A stretch of DNA of 64,000 nt from Thermaerobacter sp. FW80 (GTDB lineage: Bacteria; Bacillota; Sulfobacillia; Thermaerobacterales; Thermaerobacteraceae). Position numbers and translations under genes: made by a program. Numbering within the stretch: the stretch's first letter is position 1; each line of letters starts with the position of its first letter. Positions 1 to 7,984 of this stretch are shown piece by piece. Location: the NCBI RefSeq assembly GCF_004634385.1, contig NZ_CP037895.1, positions 905,245 through 969,244 on the forward strand, written 5' to 3'. The notes beneath the pieces were generated by a model that had not been told where the DNA came from, did not search any database, and saw only the letters and a program-made list of their open reading frames with translations.

Positions 1-1
1 T

Positions 2-199
2 CCGTACCGCGGCCGGCGCAATCAGCCGGCGTGGGTGCGCCTGGTGGCCGAGCGCATCGCCCGCGAGCGGCGGATGCCGCTGGACGAACTGGCCCGCCGC
101 ACCACGGCCAACGCCGTCCGCCTCTTCCGGTTGCCCCTGGCGGAGGCGATGGGGGGCGGGGTTCGCGTCGGCGGCGCGGCACCCCCGCCCATGGGCTGA
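2..199 (+). CDS. tatD: TatD family metal-dependent hydrolase, C-terminal fragment
   Basis: The window opens inside this gene; 65 codons and a TGA remain. The translated tail has the family's end: a proline-tyrosine-arginine-glycine stretch, then asparagine-glutamine-proline-alanine and a segment ending TTANAVRLFRL, as in TatD/YcfH enzymes, where it closes the TIM barrel. TatD proteins are Mg-dependent 3'-5' DNA/RNA exonucleases or esterases of the amidohydrolase superfamily. The metal ligands lie upstream of the window and cannot be checked. In Bacillus and Clostridia tatD lies just upstream of rsmA, as here; the intervening rnmV gene (ribonuclease M5) is absent. The last 12 residues are a Gly/Ala/Pro tail. 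Confidence 0.8.
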   Translation, partial: PYRGRRNQPAWVRLVAERIARERRMPLDELARRTTANAVRLFRLPLAEAMGGGVRVGGAAPPPMG

Positions 200-284
200 G
201 GGATGCCGGGACGCGGACCCGGGCAGGCCGGCAGGCGACGGCGGGCCGGAGGCGCAGGCGGCCGGGGAGGCGGGTTCGTCCGGG

Positions 285-1226
285 ATGAACGAGCCCATCA
301 CCAGGCGTGCGGTGTTGCGCCGGTGGCTGGAGCGCTGCGGCGTCCGGCCCAGCCGCCGGTTGGGGCAGAACTTCCTGGTGGACGAGGGCTGGGCCGAGCG
401 GATCGTGGCCGCGGCCGAACCGGGGCCCGACGACCTGGTGCTCGAGGTGGGCCCGGGGCTGGGTGCCCTGACCGAGCGGCTGGTGCGGCGGGCCGGCCGG
501 GTGGTGGCGGTGGAGGTGGACCGGCGGCTGGCCGATGCGCTGCGGCAGCGCCTGGGGCCGCTGGCCAACCTGGAGCTGGTGGTGGCCGACGTCCTCCGCG
601 TGGACCTGGCGCGACTGGTCGCCGCCCCGGAGGGCGGCGCGGCGGGGGGCGAACCCGGGGCCGGCAGGCCCCGGGACCGCGTCAAGCTGGTCAGCAACCT
701 CCCCTACGCCATCACCTCGCCCTTCCTGGTGCGCTGGCTGACGACGCCGCTGCGGTGGGAGCGGGCGGTGCTGACCCTCCAGGAGGAGGTGGTCGAACGG
801 CTGCTCGCCCCTCCCGGGACGGCGGCCTACGGGGCGCTGACCGTGTTCGTCGCCTACCACGCGCGGGTGGAACGGCTGGGCACGGTCCCCGCCGGGGCCT
901 TCTGGCCGCGGCCGGCGGTGGACTCCGCGGTGGTGCGGCTGTGGCCCCACGCCCGCCCGCCGGTGACGGTGGCGGATCCCGCCGCCCTGTTCGCCCTGGT
1001 GCGGGCGGCCTTCGGCCGTCGGCGCAAGCGGCTGGCCAACGCCCTGGCGGCCCACCCGGCGGTAGGCCGCCAGGAGGCGGAGGCGGCGTGCCGGGCGGCG
1101 GGGATCGACCCCAGGGCGCGGCCGGAGGACGTGGACCTGGAAGGGTTTGCCCGCTTGGCCAACCACTTGTTCCCCTCGCCGGCAGGGCCCGGCTCCGGCA
1201 GGGGAACGTCCCTGGGATATAATTGA
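285..1226 (+). CDS. rsmA: 16S rRNA (adenine1518/1519-N6)-dimethyltransferase RsmA (KsgA)
   Basis: This 313-residue protein dimethylates two adjacent adenines in the helix-45 loop of 16S rRNA, using S-adenosylmethionine, late in 30S assembly. Near residue 24 it has RLGQNFLVD, the usual RsmA opening. The SAM-binding motif VLEVGPGLGALTERL follows at about 50-64, the acidic residue binding the ribose (VAVEVD) near 75, and the catalytic NLPY motif near 140. The C-terminal helical domain keeps the FGRRRKRLANAL segment. Start ATG 285 fits the family length, but the ribosome binding site is weak; GGGGAGG lies about 20 bases upstream. A copy of the dispersed GGACGAACC word (minus strand, 273-281) sits 3 bases before the start codon. 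Confidence 0.96.
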   Translation: MNEPITRRAVLRRWLERCGVRPSRRLGQNFLVDEGWAERIVAAAEPGPDDLVLEVGPGLGALTERLVRRAGRVVAVEVDRRLADALRQRLGPLANLELVVADVLRVDLARLVAAPEGGAAGGEPGAGRPRDRVKLVSNLPYAITSPFLVRWLTTPLRWERAVLTLQEEVVERLLAPPGTAAYGALTVFVAYHARVERLGTVPAGAFWPRPAVDSAVVRLWPHARPPVTVADPAALFALVRAAFGRRRKRLANALAAHPAVGRQEAEAACRAAGIDPRARPEDVDLEGFARLANHLFPSPAGPGSGRGTSLGYN

Positions 1227-1273
1227 CCCCGGAAGAACGGGAAGACGCGGGCTTCCGGCCGGGGGGAGTGGCC

Positions 1274-1750
1274 GTGCAGACGCCCTTCATCAGTCCGACG
1301 CGGGGCGCCCTGAGCTTCGACGCCATGTGCGCCGAGATCCTGGACTACATCTGTGACGATCCCGACGCCCGGTACAAGCTGATCATCGGCACGGACTCCC
1401 AGGTGCGGCAGCAGACCCAGTTCGTCACGGCCGTGGTGGTGCACCGGCTGGGCAAGGGGGCCCGCTACTTCTACCAGGCGCGCAAGCAGCGCAAGATCGG
1501 CAGCCTGCGCCAGAAGATCTTCTACGAGGCCAGCCTGAGCCTCTCCCTGGCCACGCGGCTGGCGGAGCGCCTCGCCGCGCGCGGCGGGACGCTCCCCAAC
1601 GTGGAGATCCACCTGGACGTGGGCATGCAGGGGGACACCCGCGACCTGATCCGCGAGATCGTCGGGATGGTGGTCGGCAGCGGCTTCGACGCCAAGATCA
1701 AGCCCGAGGCGTACGCGGCCTCCTCCGTGGCCGACCGCCACACCAAGTGA
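1274..1750 (+). CDS. YkuK-family ribonuclease H-like protein
   Basis: This 158-residue protein belongs to the DUF458/YkuK family, whose fold is RNase H-like and whose cellular role is unknown. Diagnostic parts are IIGTDSQV near residue 38, a central RKIGSLRQKI helix, VEIHLDVG near 115 and the C-terminal KPEAYAASSVADRHTK. The aspartates in GTDSQ and HLDVG are the likely metal-ligand equivalents. The frame is open from a TTG at 1223 that overlaps the rsmA stop. I prefer GTG 1274, which has GGGGAG 6-7 bases upstream and gives the normal family length. It probably shares a transcript with rsmA; veg starts a new transcript downstream. Confidence 0.88.
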   Translation: MQTPFISPTRGALSFDAMCAEILDYICDDPDARYKLIIGTDSQVRQQTQFVTAVVVHRLGKGARYFYQARKQRKIGSLRQKIFYEASLSLSLATRLAERLAARGGTLPNVEIHLDVGMQGDTRDLIREIVGMVVGSGFDAKIKPEAYAASSVADRHTK

Positions 1751-1830
1751 GGGCGCCCGGGCCGCAGCGACCCGGGCGACGGCGCCGCGCATCCGCGCGG
1801 CGCCGCGTGCGCCAGCCGACAAATTCTCGC

Positions 1831-1860
1831 TTGACACTCGAAAAAGGGCTCTGGTAGACT
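1831..1860 (+). promoter_or_regulatory. Upstream sigma-A-type promoter of veg (P1)
   Basis: A perfect -35 TTGACA (1831-1836) is followed after 18 bp by TAGACT (1855-1860), a 4/6 match to TATAAT. It is the upstream member of a tandem pair before veg. Confidence 0.6.
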
Positions 1861-1867
1861 ACCGGTT

Positions 1868-1896
1868 TTGACTCGCGGGCCCGTTTGCGGTATAAT
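1868..1896 (+). promoter_or_regulatory. Proximal strong sigma-A promoter of veg (P2)
   Basis: A -35 TTGACT (1868-1873, 5/6) and a perfect TATAAT (1891-1896) are separated by 17 bp. This is one of the best sigma-A sites in the window. The veg promoter of Bacillus subtilis is likewise exceptionally strong and constitutive. Confidence 0.85.
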
Positions 1897-1930
1897 CGGC
1901 CGTGAGCTTGCGGGGCAAAGGGGTGTTCCT

Positions 1931-2218
1931 GTGGCCGAGTCGCGGGACGTGCTCGCCGAGATCCGGCGAGACCTGGAGAACTACGTGGGCAAGCGGGTCC
2001 GCATCCGCGCCAACAAGGGGCGCCGGCGCATCGTCGAGCGGGAGGGCACCCTGGAGAAGACCTACCCCAACCTCTTCGTCGTCAAGCTGGACGAGGAGTA
2101 CCAGAACCGCAGGCTGTCCTACACCTACACCGACCTCCTGACCGCCATGGTCGAGGTCAGCGTGTACAACGGCAAGGAGCGGAAGAAGCTGAACTACTCG
2201 GCTTCGTCCGCCAGCTGA
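1931..2218 (+). CDS. veg: Veg protein
   Basis: This 95-residue protein matches Veg (DUF1021). It has the GKRVRIRANKGRRRIVEREG segment near residues 21-40, a VFV-type strand (NLFVVKLDEEYQN) and RRLSYTYTDLLTAMVEV in the C-terminal half. The predicted fold is a small SH3-like beta barrel. Veg is linked to biofilm matrix gene expression in B. subtilis; its biochemical role is unsettled. The start is GTG 1931, with AAAGGGG 7 bases upstream; the frame is open further 5' but would run through the promoter. Two promoters precede it and an intrinsic terminator follows, so it is probably monocistronic. Position after rsmA and before ispE is the conserved one. Confidence 0.93.
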   Translation: MAESRDVLAEIRRDLENYVGKRVRIRANKGRRRIVEREGTLEKTYPNLFVVKLDEEYQNRRLSYTYTDLLTAMVEVSVYNGKERKKLNYSASSAS

Positions 2219-2338
2219 CGGGCGCCCGGACGGCGATGCCGGTCGGCGCGACGCGGTCTCGCCGGCGGCCGACGCAGCGGCGGTCGGCGCCGGAGGCGGA
2301 GCGAACCCGGAGGCGATGCGGAGGCGGCCAACCCCGTC

Positions 2339-2369
2339 GAGCACCGCGGAGGCGGTGCTCCTTTTCTTT
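2339..2369 (+). terminator. Intrinsic terminator after veg
   Basis: A perfect 9-bp stem (2339-2347 with 2352-2360) with GGAG loop is followed by CTTTTCTTT. It is one of the few hairpins in the window with a real T-run, and it ends the veg transcript. The remaining space up to 2534 holds no gene I can support. Confidence 0.88.
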
Positions 2370-2534
2370 GCCAGCCCCTTTGCCCGGCGGCAGGGAGAGG
2401 AGCCGCCGGCGGGGGGAACGAAGAGCATAGCGGCTTGCCGCCGGCCGCGCGGGGCGCCGTCGGGGCGGCCCGGGGCGGCGGCCCAGGCCGGTGGTCGCGG
2501 CGCGATCGCCATCCCGCCAGCAGGAGGGACGCCA

Positions 2535-3524
2535 GTGGGACTCCGGGCAGCGTGCGGCACGGCGGCCGTCACCGGGGTGCTGCGGATCCGGGCGTACGCG
2601 AAGATCAACCTCCACCTGCGCATCGGGCCGCGGCGCGGCGACGGCTACCACGAGATCGATTCCATCCTGCACCGGATCAGCTGGTACGACGATCTGGAGC
2701 TGCGGCTCCGGAGGGACGGGCAGATCCGGTTGGCGGTCGAACCCGCCCCCGACGCCGCCGTCCCGGAGGCCGATCCGCGCGCCGCGGGCGCCGGGGCGTC
2801 GCCTGCCGCCGCGGTCCAGGTGGGGGGCGGCGGCGTGCCGACGGGACCGGCCAACCTGGCGTGGCGTGCCGCGCGCCTGCTGCAGGAGGCGTGCGGGCTC
2901 TCCCTGGGAGCGGACATCCGTCTCGTCAAGCGCATCGCCGCGGGGTCGGGACTGGGCGGCGGCAGCGCCGATGCCGCCGCCGTGTTGCGCGCCCTGCGGC
3001 GCCTCTGGCGGGTCGCCCTCGATGCGGCCACCCTGCGCCGGCTGGCGGAGCGGCTGGGGGCCGACGTGCCCTTCCTGGTGGGTGGCCGGGCGGCCCGGGT
3101 CCGCGGCAAGGGGGAGCGGATCCAGCCGTTGCCCGCGTGGCCCGGCTTGGCGGTGGTGCTGGTGCCCGTGCAGCGGATGGTGTCGACCGCCTGGGCGTAT
3201 GCCCAATGGGACCGGTGGCGGCCGCGGGCGGCCGAGGACGGTTGGCGGCCCGACGGTGGCGCCGTCGCCGCGGCGGTGGCCCGCCGCGACCTGGACGCCC
3301 TGGCCCGCCTGGCGCGGAACGACTTCGAGCCCCTGGTCGCCGCCCACGTCCCGGAGGTGGGCGCCGCGGTCGACGCCCTGTACCGCGAGGGGGCCGTGCT
3401 AGCGCGGATGAGCGGCAGCGGGCCGGCGGTGTGGGGGATCTTCGCGCGGGAGGAGGCCGCGCGCCGGGCCTGCCAGCGCCTGGCCGACGCCTTTGCCGGG
3501 GTGCGCCTGGTCCGGACGCTCTGA
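2535..3524 (+). CDS. ispE: 4-(cytidine 5'-diphospho)-2-C-methyl-D-erythritol kinase
   Basis: IspE phosphorylates CDP-methylerythritol with ATP in the MEP isoprenoid pathway. It is a GHMP kinase of 329 residues. The N-terminal YAKINLHLRI and GYHEIDSILHRI motifs, the glycine-rich ATP loop GSGLGGGSADAAAVLRAL near 140, LGADVPFLVGG near 180 and the C-terminal RMSGSGPAVWGIF are all present. A Gly/Ala-rich insert of about 30 residues separates the first beta sheet from PANLAWRAARL. Start GTG 2535 has AGGAGG 7 bases upstream and adds 14 residues before the conserved core; GTG 2577 is the alternative with a tighter core. The nucleotidyltransferase gene follows after 42 bp, then purR, so the three are probably co-transcribed. 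Confidence 0.93.
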   Translation: MGLRAACGTAAVTGVLRIRAYAKINLHLRIGPRRGDGYHEIDSILHRISWYDDLELRLRRDGQIRLAVEPAPDAAVPEADPRAAGAGASPAAAVQVGGGGVPTGPANLAWRAARLLQEACGLSLGADIRLVKRIAAGSGLGGGSADAAAVLRALRRLWRVALDAATLRRLAERLGADVPFLVGGRAARVRGKGERIQPLPAWPGLAVVLVPVQRMVSTAWAYAQWDRWRPRAAEDGWRPDGGAVAAAVARRDLDALARLARNDFEPLVAAHVPEVGAAVDALYREGAVLARMSGSGPAVWGIFAREEAARRACQRLADAFAGVRLVRTL

Positions 3525-3566
3525 CGCGCCGGCCGCGGTGCCGGGGGAGGCGGCGCAGGGGGCGGG

Positions 3567-4472
3567 ATGGCGGAAGGGGCGGAGGACGTGCAAGGCAGCG
3601 TGGATCACGGGATCGGGGCGGTGATCCTGGCGGGCCGCCGCAATACGGGGGCGTTGCGGGCGATCCACCCGGCGGAGTGGGAGGGCCTGGTCCCGCTGGC
3701 CGGCCGGCCGATGGCGGCCTGGGTGGCGGCGGCGTGCCTCGCCGCGCCGTCGCTGGGCGCCGTGGTGCTGGTGGGGCCGGATCCGGGATCCGACGATGCG
3801 GAGCTGGCCGGCGCCCGCGCCGCGGGCAGGCTCCGGGTGGTCCGCCCGGGCGCGGACCTGCTCGGCAACGTGCGCATCGGCCTCGAAGCCCTGCGGGAGG
3901 CGCTGCCCGGTGCGGTCGGGGCCTTGCTGGTCACGGGCGACGTGCCGCTGGTCACCGGCGCGATGCTGGAGCGGTTCCTGGCGGCCGTCCCGCCCGGCGC
4001 CGATATCGCCTATCCCATCGCCCGGCGGGAAACGGTCGAAGCCCGCTTCCCCGGCGCCAGCCGGACCTATGTGCGCCTGGGCGACGGCGAGTTCACCGGC
4101 GGCAACGCCCTGTACCTGCGGCTGGCGGCGGCTCCCCAGGCCCTGCGGTGGGCGGAGTCGCTGTATGCCGCCCGCAAGCAGCCGTGGAAGCTGGCCTTGC
4201 TGTTCGGGCCCGCCGTGCTCTGGCGCGTCCTTACGCGGCGGGCGACGGTGGCCGAGCTGGAGCGGCGCCTCGGCGGCCTGGCCGGGCTGCGGGGCCACGC
4301 CGTCGAGGTGGTCGATCCGGAGCTGGTGATGGACGTGGACAAGGTGGCGGACTACCGCCAGGCGGAGGCCCGGCTGCGGGCGGCCGCCGGTTCGTCCGGC
4401 GACGGGCCCCGGGGAGCGGGGCCAGGGGGGTGGGGGGCGGTGGCGCCCGGAGGAGGACGAACCCTTGGCTAA
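3567..4472 (+). CDS. MobA/GlmU-like nucleotidyltransferase family protein
   Basis: This 301-residue protein has the fold of sugar-phosphate or molybdopterin nucleotidyltransferases. An N-terminal GAVILAGRRN stretch (residues 16-25) replaces the usual glycine-rich loop, LVPLAGRPM is the substrate-binding turn, and LLVTGDVPLVTGAML near 130 carries the DxPL metal site. No second domain or transit sequence is seen. Related proteins lie between ispE and purR in other Clostridia; their substrate is unknown to me. The signature loop is degenerate, so activity is unproven. The last 30 codons encode a Gly-rich tail, and the stop overlaps the TTG start of purR (8 bp), which suggests translational coupling. 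Confidence 0.8.
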   Translation: MAEGAEDVQGSVDHGIGAVILAGRRNTGALRAIHPAEWEGLVPLAGRPMAAWVAAACLAAPSLGAVVLVGPDPGSDDAELAGARAAGRLRVVRPGADLLGNVRIGLEALREALPGAVGALLVTGDVPLVTGAMLERFLAAVPPGADIAYPIARRETVEARFPGASRTYVRLGDGEFTGGNALYLRLAAAPQALRWAESLYAARKQPWKLALLFGPAVLWRVLTRRATVAELERRLGGLAGLRGHAVEVVDPELVMDVDKVADYRQAEARLRAAAGSSGDGPRGAGPGGWGAVAPGGGRTLG

Positions 4473-5280
4473 ACTGCGACGGAGCGAGCGCATCGCCGCG
4501 CTGGTCAAGCTCCTGGCCGACCGACCGGGGCACCTCTGGTCCCTGGGCCAGTTCGCCGAGCGGTTCGCCGCGGCGAAGTCGACCATCAGCGACGATCTGG
4601 CCCTCATCAAGGCGGTCCTCGACCAGGAGGGGCTCGGCACGATCCGCACCTACCCCGGCGTGGCCGGCGGCGTGACCTACGAGCCGCGGGTGAGCGAGGA
4701 GGCGGCGCGGCAGCTGGCCGAGGAGCTGGCGGCGGCGTTGCGGGACCCCCAACGCGTGCTCCCGGGCGGGTTCCTCTACATGACCGACCTGCTGTTCGCG
4801 CCGACCTGGGCGGAACGGCTCGGCGCCCTCTTCGCCACCCGCTTCCGCGCCGAGGAGCCGGACCTGGTGGCGACGGTGGAGACCAAGGGCATCCCCCTGG
4901 GGTTGATGACGGCCCGGGCCCTGGGGCGCCCGCTGGTGCTGCTGCGGCGGGACAGCCGGGTGACCGAGGGGCCGTCGGTCAGCATCAACTACGTGTCGGG
5001 GTCGTCGCAGCGCATTGCGACCATGTCCGTGCCCCGGCGGGCGGTACCCCAGGGGGCGAGGGTGCTCCTGGTGGACGACTTCATGAAGGGTGGCGGCACC
5101 GCCCGCGGCATGATGGACCTGATGCGGGAGGTCGGGGCGCGGGTGGTGGGGCTGGGCGTGGTGATCGCCACCGCCGAGCCGGCCCGCAAGCTGGTGGACG
5201 ACTACTTCGCCGTGGTCGTCCTGGAGGGCGTGGACACCGTGAGGCGGCAGGTGCGGGTCCGACCCAGCCTGGGGCGCTAG
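4465..5280 (+). CDS. purR: Purine operon repressor PurR
   Basis: This 271-residue protein has a winged-helix N-terminus (MAKLRRSERIAALVKLL, then an SxxKSTISDDLALIK recognition helix). It is followed by a phosphoribosyltransferase-like effector domain with the PRPP loop VLLVDDFMKGGGTARGM near 195. This is the Firmicute PurR, which represses purine genes and is released by PRPP; it has no phosphoribosyltransferase activity. Length equals that of Bacillus PurR. The start is TTG 4465, with GGAGGAGG at 4449-4456. The dispersed word GGACGAACC lies directly between ribosome binding site and start (4455-4463). Confidence 0.95.
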   Translation: MAKLRRSERIAALVKLLADRPGHLWSLGQFAERFAAAKSTISDDLALIKAVLDQEGLGTIRTYPGVAGGVTYEPRVSEEAARQLAEELAAALRDPQRVLPGGFLYMTDLLFAPTWAERLGALFATRFRAEEPDLVATVETKGIPLGLMTARALGRPLVLLRRDSRVTEGPSVSINYVSGSSQRIATMSVPRRAVPQGARVLLVDDFMKGGGTARGMMDLMREVGARVVGLGVVIATAEPARKLVDDYFAVVVLEGVDTVRRQVRVRPSLGR

Positions 5281-5364
5281 ACCCGCGACCCACCGGCCGC
5301 GGTGGCGCCGTCCGCGCGAGGCCGGGCGGCCGCCGGGGACCTGCAGGAGGGAGGCGTGCCGGCG

Positions 5365-6789
5365 ATGACCGAAGGGACCCATGGCGACCCGTCGGTCCAG
5401 GCGGGGGCCGGCGGGCCCGAGACGTCCCCGAGCCGGGGGCCGGGCCGGGCCCGAGGCCATGGGACCGCGGCGGGGCGGGACGGTGCGGCGGGGCCGCGAC
5501 GGTCGGCGCGGTCGGCCGGTCTGTGGGAGCCGGCGGGGCCGGCGGGCGATGGGCCCGCCGCGGTGGACCTGCCGGCGATCCGGGATGCCGCGGCCACCAT
5601 CGCCGGGTTCGTCCACCGCACGCCGCTGCTGAGCTCGGCGGCGTTCTCGGAGATGGCAGGCGCCGAGGTCTTCCTGAAACTGGAGAACCTGCAGAAGACG
5701 GGATCGTTCAAGGTCCGGGGGGCCTTCAACCGGCTGGCGCGCCTCGACGCCGCCGCGCGGGCGCGGGGCGTGATCTGCGCCTCGGCGGGCAACCACGCCC
5801 AGGGGGTCGCCCTGGCGGGCGCGCGGCTGGGCATCCCGGTGACCGTGGTCATGCCGGCGACGGCGCCCACCACCAAGGTGGTGGCCACCCGCGGCTACGG
5901 CGCGGAGGTCGTGCTCCACGGCGAAGGCTACGACGGGGCCTACGAGAGGGCCTGCCAGCTGGCGGCGGAGCGCGGCCTGACCTTCATCCACGCCTTCGAC
6001 GACCCGCTGGTGGTGGCGGGGCAGGGCACCGTCGGCCTGGAGATCGTGGACGACCTGCCCGACGTGGACACGGTGGTGGTCCCGGTGGGCGGCGGCGGGC
6101 TCATCGCCGGCATCGCGGTGGCCGTCAAATCCCGACGGCCGGGGGTGCGGATCGTGGGGGTGCAGCCCGAGGCGGCACCGGCCCTGGCGCGCGCCTTCGC
6201 CACCGGGCGGCTCGAGCCCGTGGAGCGGGCCCGCACCATCGCCGACGGGCTCGCCGTCAAGGCGCCCCGCGAGATGACCTTCCGCCTGATCCGCCGCTAC
6301 GTGGACGACATGGTCACCGTCAGCGAGGACGAGATCGCCCGCGCGATCCTGCTCCTGCTCGAGCGGGCCAAGCTGGTGGCCGAGGGGGCCGGAGCGGCGG
6401 CCCTGGCGGCGCTGCTCCACGGCAAGGTCCCCGACGCGGGTCGCGTGGCGGTGGTGGTCAGCGGCGGCAACATCGACGTCAACCTGCTGGCGCGGATCAT
6501 CGAGCGGGGGCTGCTGGAGGACGGCCGCCTGATCCGGCTGCGCACGCTGGTGGCCGACCGGCCCGGCTCCCTGCAGGCCCTGCTCAAGGTGATCGCCGAC
6601 CGCGGGGGCAACATCCTGGCGGTCTACCACGACCGCCTGCGACACGAGGTGGCCCTGGGCGAGGCCGAGGTCGAGCTGATCATCGAGACCCGGGACGCGG
6701 GGCACGTGGACGAGATCTGCCGAGCCCTGGCGGCACACGGGTACGTGGTGCACGGCGTGGCGGACGAACCGGCCCCGCGCCGCGGCTGA
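5365..6789 (+). CDS. ilvA: Threonine ammonia-lyase (threonine dehydratase)
   Basis: The enzyme deaminates threonine to 2-oxobutanoate, either for isoleucine synthesis or for catabolism. It is a fold-type II PLP protein. The Schiff-base lysine is K116 in GSFKVRGAF, the PLP-phosphate loop is PVGGGGLIAGI near 240, and SAGNHAQGVA near 135 binds substrate. The last 80 residues form an ACT-like domain (LIRLRTLVADRPGSLQALL), as in the short TdcB/IlvA type with one regulatory domain. About 65 residues of Gly/Ala/Pro-rich sequence precede the core. ATG 5365 and GTG 5356 both have a GGAGG upstream; I use the ATG. It lies between purR and spoVG, where Bacillus has yabJ (ridA), a protein that protects cells from enamines made by this enzyme. 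Confidence 0.93.
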   Translation: MTEGTHGDPSVQAGAGGPETSPSRGPGRARGHGTAAGRDGAAGPRRSARSAGLWEPAGPAGDGPAAVDLPAIRDAAATIAGFVHRTPLLSSAAFSEMAGAEVFLKLENLQKTGSFKVRGAFNRLARLDAAARARGVICASAGNHAQGVALAGARLGIPVTVVMPATAPTTKVVATRGYGAEVVLHGEGYDGAYERACQLAAERGLTFIHAFDDPLVVAGQGTVGLEIVDDLPDVDTVVVPVGGGGLIAGIAVAVKSRRPGVRIVGVQPEAAPALARAFATGRLEPVERARTIADGLAVKAPREMTFRLIRRYVDDMVTVSEDEIARAILLLLERAKLVAEGAGAAALAALLHGKVPDAGRVAVVVSGGNIDVNLLARIIERGLLEDGRLIRLRTLVADRPGSLQALLKVIADRGGNILAVYHDRLRHEVALGEAEVELIIETRDAGHVDEICRALAAHGYVVHGVADEPAPRRG

Positions 6790-6856
6790 CGCCAGGCCGA
6801 CGGCCGGCGGCGCGGGCGGGTCTGCGGAGAGCGAAGGAATCTTTCGGGATTCTGGC

Positions 6857-6882
6857 AGGAAATGGTTGCCCACGGGTCGAAT
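6857..6882 (+). promoter_or_regulatory. Sigma-H-type promoter of spoVG
   Basis: AGGAAAT (6857-6863) and GAAT (6879-6882) fit the sigma-H consensus AGGAWWW...RnnGAAT, with a 12-base gap and a G at the R position (6876). spoVG of B. subtilis is the classical sigma-H gene, so the position supports the match. Confidence 0.7.
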
Positions 6883-6907
6883 CCCCCCGGCGAAAGGGGG
6901 TGACGCC

Positions 6908-7192
6908 GTGGACATCTCGGAAGTGCGGATCCGCCCGGTCAAGGGGGCGGGCCGGATGCGAGCCTTCGCCTCGGTGGTCTTCGGCGGCCAGTTCGTCGTC
7001 CACGAGCTGAAGGTGGTGGAGGGCGCGGAAGGGCGGATGTTCGTCGCCTTCCCCTCGAAGCGCGCCGCCAGCGGCGAGTACTTCGACATCGCCCACCCCA
7101 TCACCGCGGAGGCACGGGATCGCATCCAGCAGGCGGTGCTGGCGGCCTACCGGCAGCACGTCGAGGCCATGGCCGCCGGGCAGGTGGGTTGA
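6908..7192 (+). CDS. spoVG: Septation/sporulation regulator SpoVG
   Basis: This 94-residue protein keeps the SpoVG core: an N-terminal DISEVRIRPV strand, ASVVFGGQFVVHELKVVEG in the middle, FVAFPSKR and the ITAEARDRIQQAVL helix. SpoVG is a small site-specific nucleic-acid-binding protein that affects asymmetric septation and many stress genes. Start GTG 6908 has AAAGGGGGTG 6 bases upstream and begins at the family's normal residue. A sigma-H promoter precedes it and a strong hairpin follows, so it is likely transcribed alone. Confidence 0.96.
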   Translation: MDISEVRIRPVKGAGRMRAFASVVFGGQFVVHELKVVEGAEGRMFVAFPSKRAASGEYFDIAHPITAEARDRIQQAVLAAYRQHVEAMAAGQVG

Positions 7193-7250
7193 GTCGCCGG
7201 CGGGGAGGGCGGCGAGGAGGGGCGCCGACCGGAGCCGGCGGAGGCGGTAA

Positions 7251-7284
7251 CGCCAGGGGGCGGGCGGGTGGCCGCCCCCTGGCG
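7251..7284 (+). terminator. G+C hairpin without T-run after spoVG
   Basis: Arms 7251-7263 and 7272-7284 are a perfect 13-bp inverted repeat with an 8-base loop, 58 bp after the spoVG stop. No T-tract follows. It may act as a tail-less terminator or protect the mRNA end. Confidence 0.5.
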
Positions 7285-7420
7285 TCGTGGCGCTCTCGGC
7301 GAGCCCGGCGGCGAAGGGGGACGGGACCGGCCCCCGGCGGCCGTCCCGGCGCCGCGCACCGTGTCCGCCGCGAGGGCGGGCGGCACGGCCCTTTACCCGG
7401 GCACCGCGAATCTGATACAC

Positions 7421-7462
7421 GGAGGGTGGGGCGCCATCCGATGCGTGGAGGGTGGGGCGCCA
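7421..7462 (+). repeat. 16-bp direct repeat upstream of the peroxiredoxin gene
   Basis: GGAGGGTGGGGCGCCA occurs exactly at 7421-7436 and 7447-7462, a 26-bp period, shortly before the start at 7500. No regulator site is recognisable in it. The rest of 7285-7499 shows no gene. Confidence 0.6.
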
Positions 7463-7499
7463 CTGCGCCACGAGCGCAAGCCCAACGGGAGGGATGACC

Positions 7500-7979
7500 A
7501 TGGCCGCTCAGGTGGGGGACAAGGCCCCGGACTTCCGGCTGCCGGCGACGGGACCCGAGGAGACCATCTCCCTGGGGCAGTTCCGCGGCAAGAAGAACGT
7601 GGTGCTGTACTTCTTCCCCTTCGCCTTCAGCTCCGTCTGCACGCAGGAGATGTGCGCCCTGCGGGATACGTACAACCAGCAGTTCAGCGGCCTCGACGCC
7701 CAGGTGCTGGGCATCAGCGTCGACAGCCCCTTCACCCTGCGGGCGTGGGCGGAACAGCAGCGGTTCGACTTCCCGCTCCTGTCGGACTTCAACAAGGAGG
7801 TCGCCAAGGCGTACGACGTGTACTACGACGAGCTGATGGGCCTGCGCGGCGTGGCCAAGCGGGCGGCGTTCGTCATCGACAAGGACGGCGTGATCCGCTA
7901 CCGCTGGGTGACCGACGACCCCAAGGTGCTCCCCGACCAGGAGGCCATCCGCCGCACCCTGGCCGAACTCCAGGGCTGA
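7500..7979 (+). CDS. Peroxiredoxin (AhpE/BCP-like)
   Basis: This 159-residue thiol peroxidase has the AhpC/TSA fold. VGDKAPDFRLPATG opens the protein, LYFFPFAFSSVCTQEM (about 41-56) carries the peroxidatic cysteine in its TxxC-like pocket, and VLGISVDSPFTLRAW and FPLLSDFN follow. A second cysteine lies 5 residues after the first (CALRD), which is not the usual resolving position, so it may be a 1-Cys or atypical enzyme. It reduces hydroperoxides with thioredoxin-like donors; a thioredoxin reductase is encoded at 24.5-25.5 kb. Start ATG 7500 has GGGAGGG 6 bases upstream; ATG 7494 is too close to it. The RDD gene follows 5 bp after the stop. Confidence 0.9.
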   Translation: MAAQVGDKAPDFRLPATGPEETISLGQFRGKKNVVLYFFPFAFSSVCTQEMCALRDTYNQQFSGLDAQVLGISVDSPFTLRAWAEQQRFDFPLLSDFNKEVAKAYDVYYDELMGLRGVAKRAAFVIDKDGVIRYRWVTDDPKVLPDQEAIRRTLAELQG

Positions 7980-7984
7980 GGGCG

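Noticed and set aside
1223-1273. TTG start for the YkuK-family gene overlapping rsmA
   Set aside because: No ribosome binding site fits it. GTG 1274 has one at correct distance and matches the family's length.
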